A stretch of 64,000 nucleotides of DNA from Deltaproteobacteria bacterium (GTDB lineage Bacteria > Desulfobacterota > Desulfuromonadia > Desulfuromonadales > BM103). Of this stretch, positions 39,476-48,533 are shown piece after piece. The position numbers were made by a program, and so were the translations under genes. The notes under the pieces are model-generated. The model saw only the letters and a list, made by a program, of their open reading frames with translations. It did no database searches and was not told the origin of the DNA. Within the stretch, counting starts at the first letter, position 1, and each line of letters opens with the position of its first letter. The DNA lies in NCBI GenBank assembly GCA_005774545.1, contig VAUL01000004.1, positions 58,538-122,537 on the forward strand, read 5' to 3'.

Positions 39476-40227
39476 GATTCCTTCCCGGGGCGTCTGGAGC
39501 GGTAGCCGCGCCGCAGCTCCGGCGCCTGAAAGGCCGGGCGCTCCGCCGTGGGGTGGCGCTGCCGGTGAATGAAGTAGACCGGCAGCCCCTGGTCGAGGAA
39601 GCGCCGCATGTACTTGGAAAGGGGGTAGCCGGGAAGCTCTTCGGTGAACGGCGCCGCCAGCCGGTTGCTGAAGGCGGGGAGCCCTGCGAGCGTCGCGGCG
39701 ACCTCTTCGACGTAGTCGCGCTGGTCGCTGCTGAAGAACAGGTTGCCGGCCGGCTCCAGGCGGTGCAGGGCAAGGGCGAGGAACTCGCGGTTGACCAGGC
39801 GCCGGTCGCGATGCCGCTTTTTCGGCCACGGATCCGGACAGTTGATGTAGATCGCCCGCAGGCTGTCGGCGGCCAGCCTGTTGAGGAGCAGTTCGCGGGC
39901 CTCGACGCGCAGGACGCGGACGTTGCCGAGCCCGGCGGCATCCAGCTTGCTGCAGGTTTTCAGGCACCCCTTGTTGTAGATGTCGATGGCCAGGAAATCG
40001 ACTTCGGGGTGGCGCTGGGCCAGCTGCAGGACGAAGTGGCCGGTGCCGCAGCCGATCTCCAGGGCGAGCGGCGCCTGCCGGCCGAATTCGGCGGCCCAGT
40101 CGAAGGGGACGGCCAGTCGTTCGACGGGGATGAAGTGTTTCGAGACGATCGGGATGACCCGCTGAATGCGCGCAGGAGGGGCGGCCTCAAAGCGCGGCGC
40201 GGCCGGGGACGGGATACGGTCGGTCAT
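39472..40227 (-). CDS. trmB: tRNA (guanine-N7)-methyltransferase TrmB
   Basis: This 251-residue SAM-dependent enzyme methylates G46 of tRNA. The SAM-binding motif is LALEIGCGTGHFVLQLA, the DFLAIDIYNKG loop follows, and the family signature YINCPDPWPKKRHRDRRLV is complete, as are SSDQRDYVEEV and TEELPGYPLSKYMRRF. The ATG at 40227 overlaps the stop of the upstream cytochrome gene by four bases and its own stop overlaps the truD start by four bases. An N-terminal extension of about 30 residues precedes the core. Confidence 0.94.
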   Translation of the reverse strand: MTDRIPSPAAPRFEAAPPARIQRVIPIVSKHFIPVERLAVPFDWAAEFGRQAPLALEIGCGTGHFVLQLAQRHPEVDFLAIDIYNKGCLKTCSKLDAAGLGNVRVLRVEARELLLNRLAADSLRAIYINCPDPWPKKRHRDRRLVNREFLALALHRLEPAGNLFFSSDQRDYVEEVAATLAGLPAFSNRLAAPFTEELPGYPLSKYMRRFLDQGLPVYFIHRQRHPTAERPAFQAPELRRGYRSRRPGKES

Positions 40228-40541
40228 TTGCGGTTGCTCAGAAAGAGGGTCAGGGCATCGATTTCGCCGGGCTGCAGGTGACTGAAGTCGCCGATGCGCC
40301 CATTGGCATGGTGTTTCTGCGGATTGGCCAGAACGGTGCGCAACTGCTCGCGGGAAAGGCGGCTGCCGATCTTTTCCAGGTTCGGGCCGGTGACGGCCCC
40401 GGCCGCCTCGATGCGGTGACAGGCCTTGCACCCCTGCGAGTTGAGCAGCCGGCGCGCCAGGGCCTCGCTGTCGGGCGGTTGCGCGGCGGCCGCCGCGGGG
40501 AGCAGTCCGGCGAGCACAAGGGCAGGGATCGGCAGGCGCAC
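40224..40541 (-). CDS. Small monoheme c-type cytochrome lacking the usual Met ligand
   Basis: The 105-residue periplasmic protein has a signal peptide (RLPIPALVLAGLLPAAAAAQ) and one heme site, CKACH, in LLNSQGCKACHRIEAAG. The C-terminal helix PGEIDALTLFLSNRK matches class I cytochromes, but where the axial Met normally stands the sequence reads HHANGRIGDFSHL, with no Met. A GTG at 40541 is the best start: GAGGAG lies six bases upstream and the signal peptide begins there; a longer ATG frame at 40640 adds an implausible N-terminus. It is coupled by a four-base overlap to trmB. Confidence 0.82.
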   Translation of the reverse strand: MRLPIPALVLAGLLPAAAAAQPPDSEALARRLLNSQGCKACHRIEAAGAVTGPNLEKIGSRLSREQLRTVLANPQKHHANGRIGDFSHLQPGEIDALTLFLSNRK

Positions 40542-40729
40542 GGCAGGCTCCTCGGTTGGGATCGGCGCAACCCCGGGAACGGGTCGCCATTTACAATAAA
40601 TACCGGAAATGGTCGGCGCGGCCAAGGCTTTCCGTCGCAAGGTGCTTGAAATCGCGGCGCACCCCCGCTACTCTTGCATTTTTAGCGGTGGCCTCGTTGC
40701 GAACAGCCGCCGGGAAGGAGCCTTTAGTC

Positions 40730-41734
40730 ATGTTGATTGTCATGGATCATGCGGCGACCGAAGCGCAGGTCGAAGCGGTGGTCGCCGCCGTCAAGGCGAT
40801 GAAGCTGGTGGCCCAGCCGATCCCGGGGAGCGAACGGACCGCCATCGGTGTCCTCGGCAACGAGGGGTATGTCGACGACAGCAGCATCCGCGATCTCCCC
40901 GGAGTGCGCGAGGTGATCCACGTCAGCAAGCCGTACAAGCTGGTGTCGCGCGACTTCCACCCGGAGCCGACGGTGGTGGAGGTTGCCGGCGTGCGCTTCG
41001 GCGATGGCCAGCCGCCGGTCATCATCGCCGGCCCCTGCTCGGTGGAGAGCGAGGCACAGATGCTGGCCGCCGCCCGCCTGGTCAAGGCGGCCGGGGCGCA
41101 TATGCTGCGCGGCGGGGCGTTCAAGCCGCGCACCGGGCCGCACAGCTTCCAGGGGCTCGGCTACGCGGGGTTGAAGTTCCTGCGCCAGGCCGGCGACGAG
41201 GCCGGTTTGCCGGTGATCACCGAGGTCATGCGCATCGAACAGCTGGAGACGGTCTGCCGCTATGCCGACGTTCTGCAGATCGGCGCCCGCAACATGCAGA
41301 ATTTCGACCTGCTCAAGGAGGTCGGCAAGCTCAGGCACCCGGTGCTGCTCAAGCGCGGCATGAGCGCGACCATCGAGGAGTTCCTCTCCGCCGCCGAGTA
41401 CATCCTCGCCGAGGGGAACGAGCGGGTGATCCTGTGCGAGCGCGGTATCCGCACCTTCGAGCGCGCCACCCGCAACACCCTCGACCTGTCGGTGGTGCCG
41501 CTGATCCGCGGCATGAGCCACCTGCCGATCATCGTCGATCCCAGCCACGCCACCGGCAAGCGCAGCCTGGTGATGCCGATGGCCAAGGCGGCGCTGGTGG
41601 TCGGCGCCCACGGCATCATGGTCGAGGTCCATCCCGACCCGGAAAAAGCCCTGTGCGACGGCGCCCAGAGTCTCGACGGGGCCGGCTTCACCAGGCTGAT
41701 GGCGGAACTGAATGCGCTGCGGCAGGTGTTGTGA
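40730..41734 (+). CDS. aroF: 3-deoxy-7-phosphoheptulonate synthase (DAHP synthase, AroG/AroF type I-beta)
   Basis: This 334-residue enzyme condenses phosphoenolpyruvate and erythrose 4-phosphate in the first step of aromatic amino acid synthesis. An N-terminal ferredoxin-like regulatory domain (1-70; MLIVMDHAATEAQVEAVV) precedes the barrel, as in the Thermotoga-type enzymes that are feedback inhibited through it. Barrel motifs are VIIAGPCSVESEAQM, GGAFKPRTGPHSFQGLG, LQIGARNMQNFDLL, ILCERGIRTFE and PIIVDPSHATGKR. GAAGGAG stands nine bases before the ATG. A shikimate kinase gene lies 8 kb away on the other strand. Confidence 0.96.
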   Translation: MLIVMDHAATEAQVEAVVAAVKAMKLVAQPIPGSERTAIGVLGNEGYVDDSSIRDLPGVREVIHVSKPYKLVSRDFHPEPTVVEVAGVRFGDGQPPVIIAGPCSVESEAQMLAAARLVKAAGAHMLRGGAFKPRTGPHSFQGLGYAGLKFLRQAGDEAGLPVITEVMRIEQLETVCRYADVLQIGARNMQNFDLLKEVGKLRHPVLLKRGMSATIEEFLSAAEYILAEGNERVILCERGIRTFERATRNTLDLSVVPLIRGMSHLPIIVDPSHATGKRSLVMPMAKAALVVGAHGIMVEVHPDPEKALCDGAQSLDGAGFTRLMAELNALRQVL

Positions 41735-41735
41735 A

Positions 41736-41764
41736 GCGATGAGTGCTGAGCGATGAGTGCTGAG
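41736..41764. repeat. TGAGCGATGAGTGCTGAG repeat, locus 2
   Basis: GCGATGAGTGCTGA occurs twice in tandem right after the aroF stop codon. The same words appear near 18.8 kb (opposite orientation) and near 55.1 kb. Confidence 0.75.
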
Positions 41765-41801
41765 TAAAGGCAAAATTGGGGTTGGTGAAAAACGTTGGTG
41801 G

Positions 41802-42635
41802 TTAAGGGGTGAGGGTGATCAGGGTGATTTCGGGGCGGCAGGCCAGCCGCACCGGCAGGACGCTGGTGCCGATGCCGCGGTTGACGTAGAGCGGGGTGTC
41901 GTGCCGGCCGACCCGGTAAAGCCCGGCGACGAAGCGCCCCGAAAAGCGCGGCAGGTAGAGCGGCGGAAGCAACGGCAGCCGGACCTGGCCGCCGTGGGTG
42001 TGGCCGCTCAGAACCAGGCCGATGCGGCGGTCGAGCAGTTCGTGGGGGAAGGCCGGCACGTGGGAGAGCAGCAGGTTGAAGCGGGCCGGGTCAGCCAGTT
42101 CCTGGAGGGCGCGCAACTGGTCGCCTGACGAAGGGTAGTCGAGGCCGAGGAGCGACAGCCGTTGCCCGCCCGCCTCCACGTCGGCCCGCTCGTTGATCAG
42201 CAGTCGCGCACCGGCGCCGAGAAAGTGCCGGCGCAGGTTCTCGCCTTCCAGTCGTGACCAGTACTCCCAGTTCCCCTGCACCGCGTAGACGCCGCGGGGT
42301 GCCTTCAGTCGCCGCAGGAACTCGAGAACGGCGCGAATGTTGCGCTCCTCCTCGAGGTAGTCGCCGGTCAGCACGATGAGGTCCGGTTCCAGGCCGGCGA
42401 TGAGGGCGGCAACCTTCAGGATATAGCCGTCAAGTTCCTCGAGGTGCAGGTCGCTGATCTGTACCAGGCGCACCGGCCGGCCGTTCTGCCCGGTGTGCAG
42501 GGTCAGGGACTCGACCCGGACGCCGTGCGGTTCGAGCCACAGGACGTCGGCCAGTCCGGCACCGGCCAGCACGCCGGCGCCCAGGCGCAGGAAGTTCCGG
42601 CGGGTCAGGAGCCGGCGGGGCGGGGAATCGGCCAT
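41802..42635 (-). CDS. Tat-exported metallophosphoesterase (YkuE-like)
   Basis: The 277-residue protein starts with a twin-arginine signal (LTRRNFLRLGAGVLAGAGL), so it should be exported folded. The calcineurin-like dimetal motifs are all present: QISDLHLEE (DXH), LTGDYLEE (GDX2), VQGNWEYW (GN), LLSHVPAF and LSGHTHGGQ (GHXH). This matches YkuE-type phosphohydrolases/UDP-2,3-diacylglucosamine-like enzymes; the substrate is unknown. It is monocistronic, convergent with aroF and divergent from the flavodiiron gene. Confidence 0.9.
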   Translation of the reverse strand: MADSPPRRLLTRRNFLRLGAGVLAGAGLADVLWLEPHGVRVESLTLHTGQNGRPVRLVQISDLHLEELDGYILKVAALIAGLEPDLIVLTGDYLEEERNIRAVLEFLRRLKAPRGVYAVQGNWEYWSRLEGENLRRHFLGAGARLLINERADVEAGGQRLSLLGLDYPSSGDQLRALQELADPARFNLLLSHVPAFPHELLDRRIGLVLSGHTHGGQVRLPLLPPLYLPRFSGRFVAGLYRVGRHDTPLYVNRGIGTSVLPVRLACRPEITLITLTP

Positions 42636-42764
42636 GACGAAGGGGCCGGCGGTCTGCCGGGGAGCGGTTGCCCCGCGGGAGGCGGGTATATTATCTTAGG
42701 CGAAATCATCATTGACCGGCCGATTATACGAAGAACGGCGGCCGGGGGGAAAGGGTAAACCACC

Positions 42765-43946
42765 ATGCTGCAGATCATGCCCGGCATCGACTGGGTCGGG
42801 GTGCGCCACGCCGACCTGGAGATTTTCGACGAACTGTTCCCGACCCACAACGGCACCACCTACAACGCCTACCTGGTGCGCGGGCGTGACAAGACCGCGC
42901 TGATCGACACCGTCAAGGAGCCGTTCACCGACGAACTGCTGGCCAAGCTCGAAGCTGCCGGCGGCCTCGACAAGATCGACCTGGTCGTGGTCAACCACAC
43001 CGAGCCGGACCACTCCGGCGCCTTGCGGCACTTGCTGGCCCGCCGGCCCGACCTGCCGGTCTACTGCACCAAGCCGGCGCAGAATTTCCTGGCCCAACTG
43101 CTGAACGCCCCGTTCAATGCCCAGGTGGTCAGCGACGGCCAGGAACTTGACCTCGGCGGGCGCACCCTGCGCTTCATCGTGGCGCCCTACCTGCACTGGC
43201 CGGACACCATGTTCACCTACCTGGTCGAGGATGCCGTGCTCTTCCCCTGCGACGCCTTCGGCGCCCACTACTGCGCCCAGCGGCTGTTCGACGACGAAAT
43301 CCCCGATTTTTCGAAGGATTTCCATTTTTACTTCGACTGCATCATGCGGCCGTTCAAGGACAAGGTGCGCGAGGCGGTTGCCAAGGTCGAGTCCCTGCCG
43401 CTCAAGATGATCTGTCCGTCCCACGGCCCCGTCCATCGCCGCAACCCGCAGGCGGTGATCGATACCTACCGGCGCCTGGCGACGCAACCGCCGGCCAGCA
43501 TCGGGCCGCGCGCCCTGATGCTGACCCTCTCTTCCCACGGCAATACCCGGCAGATGGCGGCGGCCGTGCGCGAAGGGGTCGAAAGCCAGGGGTTCGAAGT
43601 GATCGAGATGCGGTTGTGCGAGCTGCGCGACAGCGATCTGCGCGACGAGCTGGAACTGGCCGACCTGGTGCTGGTCGGCACCGCCACGATCAACCGCGAT
43701 GCGCCGCCGCAGGTCTGGCACGCCCTGTCGCTCTTCTCGCTGGTGACCCCCAGGGCCAAGGTGGCGGCCGCGTTCGGTTCCTTCGGCTGGAGCGGCGAGG
43801 CGGTCAAGCTGGTCGAGGAGCGCCTCAAGGGGCTGCGCTTCAAGCTGGGGGTGCCCGGCCTGACGCTGCGCTTCAAGCCGACCGAAGAGGACCTGGCCGC
43901 CTGCCGCAAGTTCGGGGTGGAGGCGGCACAATCCGTGTCCGCCTGA
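42765..43946 (+). CDS. FprA family A-type flavodiiron protein
   Basis: This 393-residue cytoplasmic protein reduces oxygen to water and/or NO to N2O, protecting anaerobic metabolism. Residues 1-250 form a metallo-beta-lactamase domain with diiron ligands in HTEPDHSG (H-X-E-X-D-H), LHWPDTM, PCDAFG and CPSHGPVHR. Residues 255-393 are a flavodoxin domain, with FMN loop TLSSHGNTRQMAAAV and FGSFGWSGEAVK. Both domains are complete. A G/A-rich ribosome site lies upstream. A hairpin follows the stop. Confidence 0.95.
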   Translation: MLQIMPGIDWVGVRHADLEIFDELFPTHNGTTYNAYLVRGRDKTALIDTVKEPFTDELLAKLEAAGGLDKIDLVVVNHTEPDHSGALRHLLARRPDLPVYCTKPAQNFLAQLLNAPFNAQVVSDGQELDLGGRTLRFIVAPYLHWPDTMFTYLVEDAVLFPCDAFGAHYCAQRLFDDEIPDFSKDFHFYFDCIMRPFKDKVREAVAKVESLPLKMICPSHGPVHRRNPQAVIDTYRRLATQPPASIGPRALMLTLSSHGNTRQMAAAVREGVESQGFEVIEMRLCELRDSDLRDELELADLVLVGTATINRDAPPQVWHALSLFSLVTPRAKVAAAFGSFGWSGEAVKLVEERLKGLRFKLGVPGLTLRFKPTEEDLAACRKFGVEAAQSVSA

Positions 43947-43968
43947 GAGCTTTCCCGGGCAGTTCCCG

Positions 43969-43990
43969 CGGGGCGGTTTCGGCCGCCCCG
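43969..43990 (+). terminator. Hairpin after the flavodiiron gene
   Basis: CGGGGCGG (43969-43976), a TTTCGG loop and CCGCCCCG (43983-43990) form a perfect stem 23 bases after the stop, followed by TCGTTTCT. Confidence 0.55.
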
Positions 43991-44025
43991 TCGTTTCTCC
44001 GGCCCGCCGCGGCCTATGGCCCGTC

Positions 44026-46236
44026 ATGACTCCTCCGCAATCTTCCGAAGCGCCCGTTGCCGTCGCCCGTGTCGCGGTGGCGGCCCCGCTTGACCGGACG
44101 CTCAGCTACCGGATCCCCGAGGAGCTGCGCCCGGTGCTGCGGATCGGCCACCGGGTCAGGGTGCCGCTCGGCCGCCGGACGGCGGTCGGCTACGTTTTTG
44201 CCCTGGCCGCGGAGCCCGCCGAGGGGTTGAAGGCGCTGGTCGAAATCCTCGACCCGCAGCCGTTGTTCGCGGCGTGCCACGCGACGTTTTACGAGCGGGC
44301 GGCACGCTATTACGCCTACCCGCTGGGCGAGGCGGTGCGCACCGCCCTGCCGGCCGGGCTCTCCGGTCCCGGCCGGCGGCCGGCCGTGCTGCATGACCGC
44401 CACTATCGTCCGGGCCCGGCGGCCGGCGACCCTGCCGGCCCCCTGCAACGTGCGCTGCTGACCTTTGTCCGGGGGGCGGGCGGGGTGTCCCTTGCCGTCC
44501 TGCGGGCGCGGTTTCCCGCTCCCTATGCGGCGCTGCAGCGCCTGGTGGAGCAAGGCTTGCTGGTCGTCGAGGAGATCGAGCGCAGTCGTGATCCCCTGGC
44601 GGCCGAACCGGTCCCCCCGCGCGCGGAGGTCCATCTCAACGCCGACCAGGAATCGGCCGTGGCCCGGCTCGCTGCCGCCCTGGCCGGCGGCGGCTTCGCG
44701 CCGTTCCTGCTGTTCGGGGTCACCGGCAGCGGCAAGACCGAAGTCTACCTGCGCGCCATCGCCGAGGTGCTGAAGCTTGGCCGGCAGGCCCTGGTGCTGG
44801 TGCCGGAGATCGGCCTGACCCCGCAGCTGGTGGGGCGTTTCCGCAGCTGGTTCCAGGGGCTGCCGGTGCGGCTCGGCCTGCTGCATTCCGGGCTGAACGA
44901 CGGGGAGCGCTACGACGCCTGGCGGGCGGCGGCGCGCGGCGAGGTCGACGTCATCATCGGCGTGCGCTCGGCGGTCTTTGCGCCGCTTGGCCGGCTCGGC
45001 CTGATCATCGTCGACGAGGAGCATGACGCCAGCTACAAGCAGGGGGAGGGGTTCCGCTACCATGCGCGCGACCTGGCCCTGCTGCGCGGGCAGATGGAGG
45101 GCGCCACGGTGATCCTCGGCAGCGCCACTCCGGCGCTGACCACCTGGCAGCGCAGCTGCGAGGGGCAGCTGACCTGCCTGGAGCTGCCGGCGCGGGTCGC
45201 CGGCCGGCCGCTGCCGGCGGTCGAGGTCGTCACCCCCGGCGACCCTGCCGGCGAGCCCCTCAGCCTGCCGCTCAGGGCGGCCCTTGCGGAGACGCTGGCG
45301 GCCGGTGACCAGGCGCTGCTGCTCCTCAACCGGCGCGGCTATGCGCCGTTCCTCCTTTGCCGTGAGTGCGGGGCGACCTGCCGCTGTCCGAACTGCGAGA
45401 TCACCCTGACCTACTCCCGCGTCGAGCGGGCCGTGCGCTGCCATTACTGCGACTATCGCGAGACGCCGCCGGACGTCTGTCCGCGCTGCGGCGGCAGCCG
45501 GTTCGTCCCCGAAGGCGCGGGCACGGAGCGTCTCGAGGAAGCGCTGCGCGAGTTGTTTCCGGAGGCCCGCATCGCCCGCATGGACCGCGACACCACCAGC
45601 CGCAAGGGGGCCCACGGGCGCCTGGTCAGCGGCATGGCGGCCGGCGCCGTCGATATCCTCATCGGGACGCAGATGATCGCCAAAGGGCACGATTTCGGTG
45701 CCGTCACCCTGGTCGGCGTACTGAACGCGGACAGCGCGCTCAACCTCCCGGATTTCCGCAGCGCCGAGCGGGTGTTCGCCCTGCTCAGCCAGGCCGCCGG
45801 CCGGGCCGGCCGCGGCGACCGGCCGGGACGGGTGCTGATCCAGTCCTTCGCCCCCGAGCACTACGCCCTCGAATTCGTGGCCCGTCACGACTACCGCGGC
45901 TTCGTCGACGTGGAACTGCCGCAGCGCCGGGTGCTGGGGTATCCGCCGTTCGGCTACCTGGTCAATCTGGTCCTGTCGGGCAACGACCGGGAACAGGTTG
46001 CCGCGGCGGCCGACCGCCTGGCCGCGGAGCTCGCCCGGCAGGCCGGCGAGGTCGAGGTGCTTGGCCCGGCGCCCTGCCTGCTGCAGAAGCTGCGCGGCCG
46101 GAGCCGGATGCAGATCTTGCTCAAAGCCGGCCGGCGCCAGCCGCTGCGGCGCCTGCTCGACGGCAGCGTCGCCACCTGTCGCCTGCCGGCCGGGGTCGGC
46201 ATGACGGTGGATGTCGATCCGCTGGATATGATGTGA
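44026..46236 (+). CDS. priA: Primosomal protein N' (PriA helicase)
   Basis: This 736-residue helicase restarts stalled replication forks. An N-terminal DNA-binding domain begins ARVAVAAPLDRTLSYRIP. The helicase core has Walker A in LFGVTGSGKTEVYLRAI near residue 230, DEEH in IIVDEEHDASYKQ, and GSATPAL. The PriA-specific zinc region (CRECGATCRCPNC ... CHYCDY ... CPRCGG) supplies eight cysteines. IGTQMIAKGHDF and QAAGRAGRGDRPG are late motifs. The ATG at 44026 lacks a strong ribosome site, but the family N-terminus begins soon after. Confidence 0.96.
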   Translation: MTPPQSSEAPVAVARVAVAAPLDRTLSYRIPEELRPVLRIGHRVRVPLGRRTAVGYVFALAAEPAEGLKALVEILDPQPLFAACHATFYERAARYYAYPLGEAVRTALPAGLSGPGRRPAVLHDRHYRPGPAAGDPAGPLQRALLTFVRGAGGVSLAVLRARFPAPYAALQRLVEQGLLVVEEIERSRDPLAAEPVPPRAEVHLNADQESAVARLAAALAGGGFAPFLLFGVTGSGKTEVYLRAIAEVLKLGRQALVLVPEIGLTPQLVGRFRSWFQGLPVRLGLLHSGLNDGERYDAWRAAARGEVDVIIGVRSAVFAPLGRLGLIIVDEEHDASYKQGEGFRYHARDLALLRGQMEGATVILGSATPALTTWQRSCEGQLTCLELPARVAGRPLPAVEVVTPGDPAGEPLSLPLRAALAETLAAGDQALLLLNRRGYAPFLLCRECGATCRCPNCEITLTYSRVERAVRCHYCDYRETPPDVCPRCGGSRFVPEGAGTERLEEALRELFPEARIARMDRDTTSRKGAHGRLVSGMAAGAVDILIGTQMIAKGHDFGAVTLVGVLNADSALNLPDFRSAERVFALLSQAAGRAGRGDRPGRVLIQSFAPEHYALEFVARHDYRGFVDVELPQRRVLGYPPFGYLVNLVLSGNDREQVAAAADRLAAELARQAGEVEVLGPAPCLLQKLRGRSRMQILLKAGRRQPLRRLLDGSVATCRLPAGVGMTVDVDPLDMM

Positions 46237-46305
46237 CAGTGCTCATCGCTGGTTCCCTGCCTTGCCGATTGACCGCCCTCCCGCACAAACGCTAAAGTAC
46301 CCGTC

Positions 46306-47538
46306 ATGTCCCTGCATCCGCTGAAATACCTTGTAGCCGGCCTGGTCCTGTCGCAGCTTGTCGCCTGTGCCGGCCCGTTCTGGCCCCTCTGCCCGCAATG
46401 CCCGCAGCCGCCGCGGCCGGTGGCCGACATACCACTTCCGGAAGTGGTGGAAAGACTGATCCCTGCCCCGGCCAAGCCGGAGCCGCCGCCTCCGCCGGCG
46501 CTGGTGCCGGCGACCTGGAACGAGGTGGAGGGGTGGCTGGACGATGATCCCAGCCTGGCCCTCGGCGCCTTCCTGAAGAGCTGCGGGGCCCTCGGCCGGC
46601 GCCCTCAATGGCAGGTGGTCTGCGCGGAGGCGGCCGCCCTCGATCGCCTCTCCGAACCGGCGGTGCGGGCTTTTTTCGAGCGCCGGTTCACCCCGCACCG
46701 GCTGCAGAAGCCCGATGGTGATCCGGTCGGCCTGGCCACCGGCTACTACGTCCCCGATCTGCGCGGCAGCCGTATGCCGTCGCCATCCTACCCCTGGCCG
46801 CTCTACCGCCGTCCGGATGACCTGCTGGTCGTCGATCTGCGCGAAGTCTATCCGGAGCTCGGCAATTACCGCCTGCGCGGCCGGCTGGTCGACAACCGCA
46901 TCCGCCCGTACTGGGACCGGGCCGCCATCGAGGGTGACGTCCGCCCCCTGGCCGGCCAGGAACTGCTGTGGGTCGACGATCCGGTCGAACTGTTCTTCCT
47001 GCAGATTCAGGGGTCGGGGCGCATCCTTTTCGAGGACGGCAGCCGGGTGATGGTCAACTACGCCGAGCAGAACGGCCACCCTTACCGGTCGGTCAGCAAG
47101 TGGCTGCTCGACCGGGGGGTCATGCCGCGCGAGAAGATGTCGATGCAGAACATCAAGGCCTGGGCCCGCCAGAATCCCGAGCAGGTGGGCGAACTGCTGA
47201 ACACCAACCCGAGCTACGTCTTTTTCCGCGAATTGCCCGCGGATGACGGCAACCCGCCCGGCGCCCTGGGGGTGTCGCTCACCTCGGGGCGCAGCGTCGC
47301 GGTCGACCCGCGCTACACGCCGCTCGGCGCACCGGTTTTCGTCGCCACGACCTGGCCCGACGACAGCCGGCCGCTGGCCCGCCTGATGATGGCCCAAGAT
47401 ACCGGCGGAGCCATCAAGGGGCCGGTGCGGATCGATTTTTTCTGGGGGATGGGGGATACGGCCGGGGTTCAGGCCGGACGGATGAAACAACCGCTGAAGA
47501 TGTGGTTGCTGCTCCCTTCCGGCGAACAGGCGCTCTGA
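46306..47538 (+). CDS. mltA: Membrane-bound lytic murein transglycosylase A
   Basis: The 410-residue lipoprotein cleaves peptidoglycan between MurNAc and GlcNAc, forming 1,6-anhydro ends. A signal peptide ends in the lipobox LVAC (Cys21), followed by a Pro/Cys-rich linker. The MltA domain contains FFLQIQGSGRILFEDGSRVMVNYA; the C-terminal 3D domain has three conserved aspartates, with the catalytic Asp in MAQDTGGAIKGPVRIDFFWG. Length and order match the family. It lies 69 bases after priA and converges on a lipoprotein metallopeptidase gene. Confidence 0.94.
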   Translation: MSLHPLKYLVAGLVLSQLVACAGPFWPLCPQCPQPPRPVADIPLPEVVERLIPAPAKPEPPPPPALVPATWNEVEGWLDDDPSLALGAFLKSCGALGRRPQWQVVCAEAAALDRLSEPAVRAFFERRFTPHRLQKPDGDPVGLATGYYVPDLRGSRMPSPSYPWPLYRRPDDLLVVDLREVYPELGNYRLRGRLVDNRIRPYWDRAAIEGDVRPLAGQELLWVDDPVELFFLQIQGSGRILFEDGSRVMVNYAEQNGHPYRSVSKWLLDRGVMPREKMSMQNIKAWARQNPEQVGELLNTNPSYVFFRELPADDGNPPGALGVSLTSGRSVAVDPRYTPLGAPVFVATTWPDDSRPLARLMMAQDTGGAIKGPVRIDFFWGMGDTAGVQAGRMKQPLKMWLLLPSGEQAL

Positions 47539-47566
47539 CTGTGCCTCCCCCGGCCGGGCCGGTGTC

Positions 47567-48529
47567 CTAGGGGTGGGCCAGCATCCACTTGCGCCATGCC
47601 GTCTCCCATTCGGGAACCGTCAGGCCGCGTTCGTCGACGAAGCGTTCGAAGGCCGTCTGCGTGGCCGAAGTGACCAGCCCCCACCACGGATCGTAGTCCG
47701 CCGCCGGCTTCACGGCGACCTTCGCTCCCGCCCAGCCGCGCCGCCCCTCGTCAACGACCGCTTTCAGCCACTCCCGCCCGCCGGCCGCCCATGGCGGCGG
47801 CGACTCCTGCATGAGCGCATAGACCAGTCCCCAGGCGATGGCATAGTCCAGCGAGGAAAACCGTTCGCCGTAGCGGCGCGTCAGCAGTTCTCCGAGGGGC
47901 GGCACCTTGCCGGCGCGCAGCGCCGCCTGCAGTTCAGACAGGCGATCGGGGTCGGGGCGTCCGGGTTGCAGCAGATCGGGGGTGACGAAGGCGGCCTCGT
48001 AGTGGCTGGCCAGCCCTTCGTTGAGCCATAAGGGGAGCGCGAGGCGTGGCGCCGTCGCCGGCCCCCGGCCGGGTTCGCGATAACCGGCGCCGAGTTGGAT
48101 GAACTGATGGGTCCCTTCGTGCAGCAGGGTGCGGTAGGGATGTCCCGGCTCGTCGCCCCGGCAGGCGACGTGAACGGCCGGGGCGGGCGCCGGCAGATAG
48201 AGGCCGGTCGCCTTGACGTTCAGCTTCTGGCCGGCCAGGACCTTGACCAGTTCGGCGCGGTGGCGATGCAGGCGGATTTCAAGCGGCAGGGCGGCAGGCC
48301 CGGGCACCCCGAGCAGCGGCGTCCACAGGGTTGCGGCCCGCTCCATGAAACGACTGACTTCCGTGGCGGCCGGTCTGCCGGCATCGGTGCGGACGCGGTA
48401 GCGCAGGGAGTGGACGGTTTCCTCCCCGGCCGCTGCCGGAGAGGGATCGGAAAGGCAGGCCTCCAGGCCGTAGCGGGGAGCCGAGCAGCCGGCAAGAAAC
48501 AGGCACAGAACCAGGACAACCCGGGTCAT
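47567..48529 (-). CDS. Lipoprotein with gluzincin-type zinc protease motif (DUF1570/peptidase MA-like)
   Basis: The 320-residue protein has a lipoprotein signal (LVLCLFLAGC, Cys15). A zinc-protease site is visible: HEGTH at residues 137-141 (HEXXH) and NEGLASHYE with Glu171 as third ligand, about 30 residues later, the gluzincin pattern. The surrounding TLLHEGTHQFIQL and PLWLNEGLASHYE segments resemble DUF1570/peptidase MA-like proteins. Later helices (ERFSSLDYAIAWGLVYALMQ) also fit. It lies downstream of the PilZ protein gene (4-base gap) on the same strand. Substrate unknown; it acts in the envelope. Confidence 0.8.
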   Translation of the reverse strand: MTRVVLVLCLFLAGCSAPRYGLEACLSDPSPAAAGEETVHSLRYRVRTDAGRPAATEVSRFMERAATLWTPLLGVPGPAALPLEIRLHRHRAELVKVLAGQKLNVKATGLYLPAPAPAVHVACRGDEPGHPYRTLLHEGTHQFIQLGAGYREPGRGPATAPRLALPLWLNEGLASHYEAAFVTPDLLQPGRPDPDRLSELQAALRAGKVPPLGELLTRRYGERFSSLDYAIAWGLVYALMQESPPPWAAGGREWLKAVVDEGRRGWAGAKVAVKPAADYDPWWGLVTSATQTAFERFVDERGLTVPEWETAWRKWMLAHP

Positions 48530-48533
48530 GGTG

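Noticed and set aside
40270..40340. Possible frameshift in the small cytochrome restoring a Met (T-M-P-M-G-A in the next frame)
   Set aside because: Sequence on both sides is in one frame and matches a class I cytochrome, so a frameshift would need two compensating errors.
44014..45888. Long leftward frame opposite priA
   Set aside because: priA is complete on the plus strand with zinc-binding cysteines and helicase motifs; the antisense frame has none.
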